Shown in pieces: positions 21,926 through 34,924 of a stretch of DNA of 64,000 bases; positions within the stretch are counted from its first letter, which is position 1; each line of letters starts with the position of its first letter. The notes below the pieces were generated by a model. That model worked only from the letters and a program-made list of their open reading frames with translations, made no database searches and was not told the origin of the DNA. This DNA is from Hybos culiciformis. Lineage: Eukaryota > Arthropoda > Insecta > Diptera > Hybotidae. Made by a program: the position numbers and the translations under genes. The DNA lies in assembly GCA_964007475.1 (NCBI GenBank), contig OZ023273.1, positions 22,679,557 through 22,743,556 of the forward strand, written 5' to 3'.

Positions 21926-24900
21926 ATTGAAATCAATACATTCCGTCTCCTAAAACAATATATATATGTATACATACGTTATATTTATACATCGTTTAGT
22001 TATATCTCATATTATCAATATTTCAGTTTATGGAAGATCAATTTATATTCTATATACATACACTTTAATTTTTCAAACGCTTGAAAGCGTTCATTTCCCC
22101 GTTTAAATTATGTTTTTCAAAATGTGTAACTATAATCGATTAGCAAATAAATTACACAATTTTTTGACCAGATATATGTTTACAAAACCTAACCTGAGAT
22201 CATAACTATTCTAAGTCCATTTTTTTCAAAAACTGTTTTATTTACTTATTAGCTAGTCAGTACGGTTTCTGATGTGTGTGCAAAAACACGTGTTGTTTAA
22301 ATTGTTTTTCGTGTTCAAAACAGGTAAGTACAAAATAATTCTGTGTCCAAGATATTTTTTTTTACCGGCAAAACCATTGTATGTCCACTTATTTGGAATT
22401 TAATTAGTTCTGAAAACAGGGAATTTCATCCATTGACCCTCTCAAAATGAATGAAAAAGGATATAATTGTAGAATAAACTTTTTGGCATACATCAATTTC
22501 TTAAACAAATAAACAGTTTTTAATCTTAAAATGGCTCTCCTGTAAAATTTTAAATTTAGGATTTACAATAGTTCTGATCTCAGGTGACGGAAAGCAATAA
22601 GGAAAGAATAAAAGTTAAAAAAATTTATTGCAAAAACATTTCAGTAAATTGTCACTCCATTATGCTGTGCAAGGATATTAAGGGTAGCTGTAAGATGATT
22701 GAAATGTATTTTTCTATAAGAAAGTCATATTGTATTGTATTAACGTGACATTACCCTTTTTGGTCTTATATTTTTCTCTTTTTCAGTTTGATCATAATAA
22801 CTTGTTCTATATAGTATTTGGCAGGCAAATTTCGGTTATACTTTTTAAGAAAAGAGAATTTTCAAAAGTTTTCATTATTATTTCAATGCGATTTGTTTAA
22901 ACAAGTATGTGTCTATATAAAAAAAAAGGCTGTCTTACAATACATAGAAAGCATCAAAAACAACTTATTATGCCAATATCAAGTTTTGATGAAATTATTG
23001 CTATTTATTGTGATTTGTATTAAGATCAAATAAAACTTTTTTTAAATTAGAAACATACTTATAACATTTATTAGTATTTAAAAAAAAAACATTTCATTAG
23101 GCTGTAATTCTTAAAAGTAACCCTTTAAAATTAAAAAATACATTTTTATTAAAAAATCTTCACATAATTTTGTTGACCAAAAACATTAAAAAGAAATTTG
23201 AAAAAAAAAAAAATCTTGATTACCTTTCCTTTAAATTTTGAAATAATGGGTATAATCAAGACAACCTGCTACCAAGTTGCACATCAGATACTAAAAACAC
23301 AGAAAAAAATCAAATTCAAAATTATTCATTATTTTCTAATTGCTTTAAATAAAAAAAATTATCCGCTTAAAAATTTCTTAAAAGAAGGTTTAAAAATATC
23401 TAATTAAACCAAAAAAAAAAAGCTATCAAGTAATTTTTAATAGATAAAAAAAAATTAAACGAATCTTTTTTTTCGAAATCCTGTATTTCAATAAAAATAA
23501 TAAAATTAAAATTTCCTTAGATGGCGAACTTTTTGTACAACATGTTCCCGGTTGTTTGTGGAGGAATACATTTTTGACCTTTACAAAAATAATTAAAAAA
23601 TCATAATTTTAACGCTGTAAATATACGTCTTAACAAAATTATCAACAACAACATGATGTTATAATTTATATAATTTTCCCTTTTCGTTTTCTCGAGAATC
23701 ATTACAAAAAAAATATAAATAACATTATATGTTTGAGTGGTTTGACATTGTCCTTACTTGTTTTATTCGACTAGAACATTAGTATATTTCAGTTTCATAC
23801 TAAAATAAAAATGCCAATAGAGAATATATAAATAAAAGTATAAGAAATGCTTTCCAGCAAACAATATTCACGTCAAACACTTCTGTCAACGATCAAATAG
23901 AAAATAACAATAAACGTATGACGTATCTATGAAAAAAGAAAATTTCAAATTTGATTCCTCTTTTTTTTTATATATTTTTGTTTAACATTATTTGCCAGAA
24001 CGTCTGTTTCCGGTTCGCAAATGTAGCTTTAACAATATTAAGAAGATAAAATGAGTGGATAAAATGAGTGGAAAGTTTATTTATTCATAAGTATAGAGAG
24101 GGCAATAACCTTGTAAACACAGATAATGGACCTATAAATTCTTGCCTTTTCTATTTATAAAGAAAAATTTATTTATCAATTATCAATTTTAATTTATAAA
24201 CCTAGATATAACAGCTGTTTTTTTGTCTATTTTTTGTTTCTCTTCATAATAATTTTTTTCTCACAGTACATTGTGCATTTTTTGTATTTTGCTTCATTTT
24301 ATTTCGTTAATTTTATTATTTTTAATTTTGGCATAATTAGTGTTTCAGTAATTTCTTAAAATTGATTAGAGTAACATTAATAAAAAGTTTCATAAAGTTT
24401 TTTGGAAAGAAAAAATAAAGAATTTTTAAGGAAATTTTTAAAAATTTTTAAAATTTTAAAATTTAGAAGATTTAATGATTTTAACAACTTTATATATAAT
24501 AAGGAGAACAATTTTAGGTAAAATTATTTATAAGTTTTATAGAATTTTTGTGCTTGATTTTTGATTTGTGTTAAAAATTTTTTAGTATATGGAAAATATG
24601 CTTGACAATGTGAACATGTTTTAGTTTAATTGATATTTGCTGCTGATGATATTTGGTAAACCAAATGAAACGCGTCCAAACTATAATATAATTTTTTGAA
24701 TAAAATTATTGTTTAGTAAAGTCTATAATGGTGTTTTAATTACTTTGAGATTATTTATTTAATCAGACTTTACATAGTTCATATAAGACAAAAATATTTC
24801 TGAGTGGATTAATTATGTTTTCGTTACCGAATTTTTAATATTATTAGTTTATTAAAAAAATTAGATTCTTTATTTTTAACTACATATTAATATTTACAGT

Positions 24901-26798
24901 TTTTAAAGATTGTATCGAAAACGACAACCGTAGAAAAAATTTTATTTTTTGATATAATTTAATATACCATGTCATTCATTATAAAAGCATACTTGTCTTG
25001 TCAATTAAGTTTTATTTTCTACACATGATCAAAGAAAATTATTAATTTTAAAATAATATGAGTGCTTACAACATAAATTATTTGTTTTATGTGCTTTATG
25101 ATCTGTGTATGTTTTATGCTCAAACTTCTGTATACCTTTTGATAAGAAGAAAGGTGAAACAATTTTCTGTCGTTTATCATTTTCTTAATCAAATTAAATT
25201 AATGAGGTGTTAACATTTTATATTTCTTTCACCATATTAATTTCCTGTCGCATCAAACACAAGGGTTATCAATTTCATACAACATTTTTTTTCTGTATTT
25301 TTATTTGAAGGTGATAAAATACTGTTAATACGCTGATTATTTTTTGAAATTTTTAATTTGGAATTATATTTAAAAAAAATAGTTACCAATAAAAATTAGT
25401 TTCGTTATAATACCAAATTACCAAATTATATAAACAATATTCAAGGCATCCTGAATCCTGTGCAATCATTAACTTATGCAGAATACAATAATTTGAAGGA
25501 AATTTGAAACAAATTGAATATTATTGAATTATCTAAATCTAAACCATTCGAAGAAGGAACTAATTATAATAACTTTCGTTCAGTAAATTATAAAATTTTC
25601 AATAAAGGAAAATTTACAATTTAATACTCCCGTCATGTTATTTTTTATTAAGTCATCAAGTATATACGTATATTATCCCTTATTCAGATTTTACTATTGC
25701 TTGAATATGAAAACTCTTCTGAACTAGAAATTTCATTTTATATTTGATTAAGAGAAACTTTTTTTTCAGTTTTTCTCATGAGCGGTTTAATTAAATCTTC
25801 TTCAGTTCAGCAATCAAAAAATGAATCAAAGAAAGATTTCAAGGTATAGATTTAATTAGAAAATTTGTTCTGATAGAAAATTAAAATTAATGACTCTCCA
25901 GTAAATTAAATTTTAGTGTACTGCAAATGTGTTTTTTAGAAGAATAAAAAAAATATATTAAATCAGCAAAACCCTTTTAGTACAATAATAAAATATGCAT
26001 ATGAATTGAATTCGATTTCATGTAAAACTGTATAGAACAAAATTACCGAATCTTATTTGATTTTCCTAATATTATCCATGATGGCTAGCTACAGTAAATA
26101 TTTTATGCCATATTAAAAAATATAAGAGGTTTTTGTGGGTGTGTTTATTTAGTAAAACACAATTTGTTTACTTTGTAAAAGACGTGGTAAAAGATTAACT
26201 TATATCAAAAGTGATTTAGAAATTTTTGATGGGAATATTTCTTTACCTTATCACAACTGGATAATAAATTATTTTACGAGCGCCAAAATTTAAATCAACA
26301 AGTCCTTAAAATCGAATTAAATTAAATCCATTCAGTCGAGAACATAAATTAGCATATTAAAACAAACTTTAGCCTAACTTTTTGGTACATACATTACATA
26401 TTGTAATTTTATAACTTTGAAATTTTTTTATTGTCATGAAATAACGTTTTTTTTAAAACTTTCACACAAAATTTTCTTTATATTTTTATGCATTTTTACG
26501 AAATTGTGATAAAAAATTCATGGAACAAATATTACGTACTTCAAATGATTTTTTAAAATTTTTCAATAACACTATTTGGGAAAAATTTCAAAAAATATGT
26601 ACATATATAACATATAGGTATACACAAAAAAAAATTAGATATATGTATTCATATTTACGTTCATATTTGATTACTTAAACATTTGAAAAAAAAAAAATTT
26701 TCCAGCTATGCATAAACATAGTACCAGCATTTATATTGTTCAAAAATTAGTGATTTAGATAAATATTCCATTAGATAAATGCTGTAACTAGAATAGAA
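21926..26798. other. Gene-poor AT-rich DNA upstream of copy B
   Basis: No coding exon is recognised. The only structured item is the candidate initiator/first exon at 22257-22323. A 15-bp direct duplication (GATAAAATGAGTGG, about 24046-24074) is minor. Open frames at 22818-23033 and 23198-23407 are Lys/Ile/Asn-rich and have no domain. Confidence 0.6.
22257..22330 (+). promoter_or_regulatory. Candidate promoter and non-coding first exon with consensus splice donor
   Basis: TCAGTACGG at 22258-22266 fits the arthropod initiator (TCAGT). Sixty-five bases on, CAG followed by GTAAGTAC (donor at 22324) is a perfect 5' splice site. A CACGTG E-box lies at 22287-22292 in between. There is no ATG that starts a plausible protein in the interval, so it would be a non-coding first exon. 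It lies about 500 bp upstream of QRICH2-like copy B on the opposite strand. It could be a distal 5' exon of the zfh1-like gene or a lncRNA. Sequence motifs alone support it. Confidence 0.35.
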
Positions 26799-26944
26799 TC
26801 TTATAAATAAAAACGAAAATTATTTGTCTTTTTCTCTGTTTGTTTTCAATCACGCCTAAGCCGCTGGACCGATTTGGTTAATTTATGATTTTGATATTAA
26901 TGTAAGTTCGGCACTCCCGTGTGAAACCGAGTAATCTCAACTAG
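26799..26944 (+). mobile_element. Short Helitron-like non-autonomous remnant
   Basis: The segment begins TC after an A and ends CTAG before a T, as Helitrons do. It contains CCGCTGGACCGATTTGGTTA, a sequence I recognise from insect non-autonomous Helitron-type repeats, and the tail GTGAAACCGAGTAATCTCAA just before CTAG. At 146 bp it has no coding capacity. The 3' hairpin is weak (CAC/GTG around 26912-26922). The assignment rests on remembered consensus features. Confidence 0.5.
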
Positions 26945-27967
26945 TAATTAATAAATTATAACAAAAAATACATTTTTTTATTCACAAATTCAAAGATAAT
27001 ATAGTGCGTCTCAATGTTCCATTACTATCGTAAAAAAGTACTCAATTAAGAGAGCATACATTAAATTAATATTAACTAACTTTTCATCTTAATTTCTAAT
27101 CGTTATATATATTTTTGAATTTTTTTTAACCAAAATTTAAGCTTTTAAATTAAAAAATAAGGAAAATTTACTTACAAATTTTTAATCAAAATCTTTTGAT
27201 TCTAAATACTGAATACAATACTCATAAGTCAATAAAAAAAAAGTATGTAACCCCTTTAAAAAAAGATTCTATTTATGCATATTATTATTGTAATAAAATA
27301 GATTTTGATTAGAACAAAATTTCTGAATTGCTATTTTTTTTTTCCATCATGTAACAAATTCACGCGTGTAGACGTGTGCCAAACAGTGGAACCATCTGGC
27401 TATCTTAAAAAACTCATTTTCAATATAAGATTAATATTATTGTTTAATAATATGAATAAAAACCAATAAAATATTTTGTCTGTTGTATTTTTTTATTTTC
27501 TCTTATTTGTCTCGTTTCTTGCAAAATTTTAAAATATTAGATTTTTGTATGCAACCGTGTAGTAAAAATATAACCCTCTTTTTATAAATTTCATTTTGTA
27601 CCTTTTTTACTATTATTAAGATACAAAGGTGTAAATATTACGGTATTACATGTATTCTATGAGATAAAGTTATGCACCCTTCATGTATTTTTTAACACAC
27701 AAAAAAAAGTGAATTATACCAACATTTTGTTCATTCAGATTTTTAATTTTAATTTTTTTCTTGTACTGAGACTAAAAAGAGTTAAAAATTGTAATTTATT
27801 TAATGTTGAGTTTTTATGCTCTTATATTTTATCCGCTTTCACGTATCATAGAAATTCACTTGGCAAAATGCGTATTTTTTTTAAATTTTCACAAGAGTAT
27901 GTCATTAGGTGGAAAACAGGAGAGAAATGAACTAAACTTACACATTAATCAAATATCAATTACGCTG

Positions 27968-28033
27968 TGAAGGTTTTTTTTTGTCTTTTTTAAATTGCTT
28001 TGAAGGTTTTTTTTTGTCTTTTTTAAATTGCTT
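27968..28033. repeat. 33-bp tandem duplication
   Basis: The unit TGAAGG, then a T run, GTC, a T run and AAATTGCTT occurs twice without change (27968-28000 and 28001-28033). This is a recent local duplication. Confidence 0.85.
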
Positions 28034-31000
28034 TTGTAAATAAGCTTGATAATCGAACTTTAATAATTCTAGAACTCAAAAATATTTTAAATTTAAAAAA
28101 CAAATCTTATTTAAAAATTTTTCAACACAACCAAAGACAGTTATTGTGTATATCAAGAATTTATTGTTCTTATTATTAGATAATAAATTTTATAAAATAT
28201 TTCCTAAACGCGTCTCTTAACAAAATATTGAAACTAAATAATATTAATAAAAATTATTGCAATTTTTTGGCATGATGTCAAAAGAAATAAAAGCGAAATG
28301 ATATTAAAAAACACGCCTCAACGTCTTTGAAATTACAAAAAGTTTTTAATAAAAATAATACTAAACATAATTTTTAATTGTTTTTTTCGAGATATAAAAA
28401 TAATAAATAATTATTTTTAATTATTTATTATGAATTATTTTTAAAAGTAATTGTTTCATTGATTTTTGTAATGTTTACTAAGGACTGCAATAGAAGAATG
28501 TTAGTAGTTCATATATATAAAATCTAAAAAACAGCACTTAAGAACGAAATAAGGCTAAATTTAAATATCTATGTGAGGACCAATTGTTGTTTAAAGGTAC
28601 AAAAATAATAATTTCGTTTAATAAGCTATATACCCAAAATGATTTTATCGTAACTTTAATCCAAGCAAGGTTTTCATTGGTTTTTCCAAATACTTAATAT
28701 GGAAATTGTGATATTATAGTTATTCTCTGTAAAAAAACCAAAAAAAAAAGTTAATATCTATCGTTTTAGTAGTAAGTAGTCCACTTATTTATAAAATTAT
28801 TGTCGATTGCTAAATATCAATTAGGAATATGATAATATTTGCATACTCGATATGGCATGAAGTGCAGACTTGTTTATATCTTCAACAAAATGGTTGATAG
28901 CAGGCGGCCAACAAGAGTTGACTATTTATTTTAATATAAACCGTCCAAATCTTGCCAAACATAAAAAAAATCAATCTACATGGGAAATTTACTGACGCCA
29001 TTATACTTACGACAGTAGTCCGTTTCGCCCATTATATTTCTATGTTTTGTTTAAAAAAAAATTGTCAATCAAAAGTGGCTGCTTTTCATCATCCTTATTA
29101 AAACAGAACTAATTGTTATGAAATTGTTATGAAAATGATTCCATCCTTTTTTGCCAAAAGTTTGTTCCAATTTTTAAAAGAAGATTAAGTATCTTGAAAT
29201 TGTTATGGTTTAAGATTAGATGAAAAGCAAAAGGATATTGTTTTTTATAAATTTTTGTTTTTAAGAAATTTTTCATAAAATGATTTTAATTTTAAATTAT
29301 TATTAAATTGAAATATTATATAAAATAAATTAAACAAATTATAATAAAATCCAATAAGACAAAATGTAAACATATATATAAAAGTTATATTTGTATATTA
29401 AATTTTTGGTTTGCTTTTTAAAGACATATTGCAGATTATTAGGAAACGCTCCTGGGCTCATTGAATGTGGAATTATATCTGTAATAATTTCAGATTTCGT
29501 TGGGAAAATAAAAATAACTTTTTTTTATATTTAAATTTAATAACTCGACTCGACCAATATTATAGGTATATTGTTCAAAATTTTTATCCTATACTGTTAC
29601 AAAGATGTATCGTTTTAAATGTATTCTTCAAATGGTAATCATTGAATTTTTAATGTCAATCTATATAGTGATGATATTCCCATCATATATGGTAGTTTAG
29701 TAAAAAAAACTTTTCTTTTGTTTTTTTTTTGAGGTTTTAAGGAGGAAGTTTCCATCAAATAAATAAATATTACGTACACATCCAACAAGATTAAATAGGA
29801 AAAACGTTTTTCATAAAAGTGAAACTCATAAAATTTCCATTTGGTTGAGCTATAAAAAATGAAATCTAGAAATAAAATGAAAACAGATTTAATGTTCAAT
29901 TTTTGACTTATAAAACAAATTTAGTATGTGAATAATAGATATTTTTTGCCTCCAATTATTTTTCAATTTTATTTGTCTGTTTTTTTTTATAGATTTGATT
30001 TTTTTGCTATATATATTTTTAACACTTAACTTGCACCATCGTAAACAAAATAAAAATAACATTCTTGTAATATTTTTCCTATTTCTTTACAACAATTTTA
30101 ATGTCGGAAACTTACGCTTCGAATTTTTTTAAAGTACTTACTAACATAACTAGAATAAATGTTTTTTTTACAAAAAAATTATTATTATTTAAGAGCTATG
30201 TGTTCAAATATTTTGGAAATTTACTACACTTATTAGTATGTTACGAATAAAATATTTTTCATAATTACAAATAGGGGTTTAATTCAAAAGGAAATATCAT
30301 GCAATTCATACTAACTCTAAAAAAACTCTAAACAAAAATTTTTCCGTTTAAAAGTATGGTCACCGCGCAAGAGAAAAAACAAACAGTAAAATTTATGATT
30401 AATAATCAATTTTGTACCTTATTATTCAAACAGCATGCAAAAGTTAAGCACTCATACAGAACAACCCATGAAGAATTTTTTTACGAATATTTTTTCACAT
30501 TATTATAATCTTGTTAAAGGAAGCAAACAGTCTCAGTATAAAAGAAAAAAAAAATCTATGTATGTTATCTATGTATGTACCATTCAAAATTATTGTAAGC
30601 GTGTTTTGAAAATACAACACAAAATTTTAATATGATTTTTCCTGGTTTCACGAACATGCTAAAAAAAAAAATCTATTTTAATTGAATTTTTATTGTCGTT
30701 TATATTTTAAATTTTGTGTTATATAATTCTTTAAGAAATCTTAAGTACTAAGTTTATGACTAAAATGTGGAATAAACTGCTTGTAATTGCTTAGCGCGCA
30801 ATACATTCATACATTAAATAAAAAATTAGGGCTTTTCGCTGAGTTTTATAGCCAAAAATAATAAAATTATATTTCATTCAATGTTATTAGGTTCTTATTA
30901 AAGATTTTGCTTAAAAACTTGAAATAATTCCCTTTTTAAAGAATAAGAAAACTCTTGATTAGGGCAAAAAAATAACCTCAGAAACCGTTTTTCTAACAAT

Positions 31001-33554
31001 TGACTTATCTTTTCAATTTTAAGTACTTTTCATTTTTGATTCGTCTTCATTAATTCATTCTTCTACTTTAAAACAAAGAATCGATAATTAAAAATCAGCA
31101 AAGTTTTTTGTAATATTTTTTTTGCCTTTATCATACAAATTATCCTTATTACTTTTTACTATAAATGAAAACTTTTCTATTAACTTTTTTTTTAGAAAAA
31201 TAAATCAGTGAAAGCATGATAGCAAAGATGATCTGGTTTTCCTTTTTATAAAATCCAATAATAAGAGGCGCCAAAAGGAATTTAAACTTTTTTTTGTAAA
31301 ATAATGTTTATTATGTGGAATAAAAAAATTTTTTCATGAAAAACTTTTTTAACGTTTTACTAACCAGAGAATTTAAAAAGTACAAGAATAAGTTTGATTA
31401 TTAGGGTGATAAAAATAATCAATGTTTGAAATTTTTTTTTGAATTTTTTTCAAGAACGAAAGTGTCATGTAAAATTAGGTAACCTCTTGAAAATATACTC
31501 TAAAAAACTTTACCAAAAAATGAATGTTTCTTAATGTGAATTAAAGATAAAATAAAGATACAATCATCACATATAAATTAATTGAATGAAAACCGAAGCT
31601 GGATGAAGTTAATAAGAAATAGAAGATTTTCTAATAATTAAAAACTTCAATTATTGAATGTAATTTAAGGATCCTAGTATTCCTAGAAAATGGAATAATA
31701 ATATTCTGATTTCAAGCTTTAAATCGCAATATTCAAAATTTTCAACAATTCGACACAAAAGTGTTTACATTACAAAATTAGCTAGAGTTATCTTGAATGT
31801 CATCTGTAATGTCGAATGTCATCTGTAACGTGCGAAATACAAGAGCAGTAAAATTCAGCCTGCTCAATGACAACTATGCTTGAAGAAATTTCAAAATACA
31901 AATACAACAATTATTCTTATTACATAATAAAAAAAATTTAGGATCAAAACTACTCTTTTTCCGTTTTGAACAATTTCAAGATAATCGTGCAAAAAAGGCT
32001 TTGGGTTTCGATTTCAGAAAGTTCTTCTCTCTAACTTCTGTAAATACTTGCAGTAACAAAACGACAAATTTGAAGTCTAAATGTTAATTATTTTCAACAG
32101 TTTTGAAATATTATTTTATAATTTCAATTTAATATATATAACGTTACAGTTTCCTTCAGATATTAAGTTTTATGTAACAGGGTAATTTTTTGATCTTGTA
32201 AACTTCAAATTATATTCAAATATGGAATGCATAGTTAATTTATATTTCGCGTTCGAAATCAAAATAATATTTTAAATTTTGTTAAAAAAATTAACTTGAA
32301 ATTTTATAAGCTACCTATACTTTTCGTATCGTATAAATCTCATAGCTCATAAAAAAATTTATTGTAACAAATACTTAATAAAAATCCTTATACGTGACGA
32401 AAAAAAGCACAATAAAAAATTTTGTATATTTTTATGTTTCGCGAGAATGTTACCAACATTTTATCTCCATCATAATAATAAAAATAAAAAAAAATAAAAA
32501 TTTGTAAATATTAGAATTTTATCAACTTTCTGTCCAAAAATGAACTACTACCGTAACAATTTAAAAATAAGATGAATTGTTGTGAAAATTTAAAATTCCA
32601 ATGGTATAAAAGAGGTAGGATAAAATTTTCTAAGTTAGGTTCAGAAATATTATTTCAAATATTATAATATTTTTATATTAAGGAGCGATTTCACAAATCG
32701 ACTGAGAATAAAGCTGATCAACACTTATTAAAGTTTTTTTTTGCACTTATCATTATTATTTTTTATTTACGAAAAAAAAAAACACTATTGTCAAAAACAA
32801 ATTTCAGTAATAATATTATGTATATGTTCTACATTGTATGTATATAATTGTGAGCATTAAAATAGCAAAGGTATCTCTCCAGCTTAACTTTTTTTATATA
32901 AAAAAAAAAATTGCTAATGTCATAAAAAGGACATAAAAATACAATTAACATTTTATTTTCTAATCCGATTAACTGAAAAAAAATTCAAAGTATTTATATT
33001 CGATGTTATCGCAGTATGAACTTAGTGATTGTTATTATTTATAAAAAAAAAGCTTAATTGCTGCCTGCTATGACCTTTTAATTTTGACTAAAGCTAAAAT
33101 TTGTTTATATTTTTTTTGGAAATATATTATAATGTAAAGTACCTATAATGAACAAACAATAAATAGAATATAATGTACAATTGCACATATACATAGTTAT
33201 GTAACTATACATGACTTCACAAATTAAAACAATGCAGTTAGTTCTAAAATGAATTAGATTAAATTATATCAATAATGACATTCAAAATTTATTTTATTAT
33301 TTTTATTAAAATTAAGCAAATCTGTTGTAAAAAATGTATACGGCGCTTGAGTTTGCAATGGAAATACTGTGTAATTATACATATCCTCTTTAAAATTTTA
33401 CATTTCCAAAGATTTCTGAACATAAAAAAAAAACTCTTATTATGAAATGAAAAATTAAAAAAAAATAAAATTATTTCCCATAAGTGTAATTTAATTTTGA
33501 TTTTTGAACTTTAGGTATTTTTTATTTTTGCTGCAAAAAAACAGTTGTACAACT

Positions 33555-33592
33555 AAACTATATATAACACAAGAAACTATATATAACACAAG
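33555..33592. repeat. 19-bp tandem duplication
   Basis: AAACTATATATAACACAAG occurs at 33555-33573 and again at 33574-33592 without change. Confidence 0.85.
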
Positions 33593-33677
33593 AAATGATA
33601 TCCCCTTTTTCTAAAGAGACAACTAGTCTGGCGACAAAGAACTCATTCAAATTTTATTTTGCTTCTTGAGTTGAATG

Positions 33678-33702
33678 TTATATTATATTATATTATATTA
33701 TA
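33678..33702. repeat. TTATA pentanucleotide microsatellite
   Basis: There are about five uninterrupted units of the 5-bp motif TTATA. Confidence 0.85.
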
Positions 33703-33857
33703 CTCCTGTAATTTTTCAAGAAAAAAAATTTCTTATTTCATTTTCATTAAAATAAGATACAAGGTATAAAATTAATAATGTAGAAATTTGTAACCAATAA
33801 TCTGAAATGTTATTTTTGTAAACTTTTTTTTTTGGAAAAAATAATAAAAATTGTAAT

Positions 33858-34034
33858 GATGCTCTCACTATAAAAATCTTCAGTGGTATATTGTCCGAAT
33901 AAATAAATTATATTCTCAAGAAAAATTTAATATTATTATATTATATTTATGTTTGACCAATTTAAATTTTTCTTGAGAATATAATTTATTTATTCGGACA
34001 ATATACCACTGAATATTTTTATAGAGAGAGCATC
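33858..34034. repeat. 177-bp near-perfect palindrome (foldback MITE or hairpin source)
   Basis: The left arm runs from GATGCTCTC at 33858 through CAGTGGTATATTGTCCGAAT and TATTCTCAAGAAAAATTTA. The right arm repeats it inverted (TAAATTTTTCTTGAGAATA, ATTCGGACAATATACCACTG) to GAGAGCATC at 34034. The arms are about 70 bp with only a few mismatches around a ~30-bp AT-rich centre. A transcript would fold into a long double-stranded hairpin. Structure alone suggests a foldback MITE. No target duplication was resolved. Confidence 0.85.
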
Positions 34035-34537
34035 AAGCATCAATAAAATTAGAAGGTTTGATTGACCAAAATACGTAAATATAGAATAAGACCTTTTCTT
34101 AATAATAAATATCACAATCTTTATTTGAATCGTATAAAACTTTTTAGAACCAGTTAGGATTAAGTACTCGAAATCTCTTGCAAGAATTACTCACTTTCGT
34201 GCGTTAACTTTTATTTTAAGAAAATAAAAATACTCGTTTTGTTTGAAATGTACAAGACTTGAGCTATACATACAATTATTTATTTGAAAATTTTATTATT
34301 TTTATTACTATATTATTATCTTTTAAAAAATTTAAACTTCAAACGTCGAAAACACGACATTTAGTATATATAAATTAAACTGCGAATAGTTAAATTTTTA
34401 TTATTTTTTTCGTATAAATTTTTAATGCAAAACCACTTTAATTAATGAAAGTATTAGAATTTAATTGAATGCAGACAATATAAATAAAAAATGTTATAAA
34501 AACTATGTTCTGTACAATGTATATTTTATTTTGGTGA

Positions 34538-34924
34538 GGGCCGTTTGCACCGATTAAACCTATAAATATTTAAGTTTTGGTATCAAAGTAATACTTAACT
34601 ACTTGCACCAAATTTAAAGTTCCACTTAAAATTGCTTAAGTTTTATTTAAATTAAGTGATAGATTTTGTGAACTTAAAATTTTAAGTTCTAGTTAAATTC
34701 GATATTTGTATAAAAAAATATTTTATTAGGAACAAATACCTTAAAAAATTACTATCTAAACCTAAAATCACAACAAAACATTTTTTTGTTGACATCAAAT
34801 CAAATTTTTTTTTTCTATGTCAAATTTGGAGACTTCTTTTTTTTTTATATGACCGATACTTAAAATAAATTTAAATAGAACTAAGTTAAGTGTAACTTTT
34901 AAGTTTAATCGGTGCAAACGGCCC
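34538..34924. mobile_element. Harbinger-type MITE with 3-bp TGA target duplication
   Basis: The element starts GGGCCGTTTGCACCGATTAA at 34538 and ends with its exact inverted copy at 34924, giving terminal inverted repeats of about 22 bp. TGA flanks both ends (34535-34537 and 34925-34927), a 3-bp duplication typical of PIF/Harbinger. The interior is AT-rich and subterminally repeated (variants of TTTAAGTT) with no coding capacity. The terminus resembles the GGCGTTTACACCTA stretch near the left end of the damaged Harbinger element at 7831. A mobilising relationship between them is inference. Confidence 0.88.

Larger units (their letters stand above)
26945..33857. other. Gene-poor AT-rich DNA
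   Basis: No gene is recognised. It holds a perfect 33-bp tandem duplication at 27968-28033, a 16-bp duplication (GAATGTCATCTGTAA near 31795-31827), a 19-bp tandem repeat (33555-33592) and a short TTATA microsatellite (33678-33702). Open frames at 27709-27930, 29639-29899 (minus) and 30435-30635 show no domain or splice context. Confidence 0.6.
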
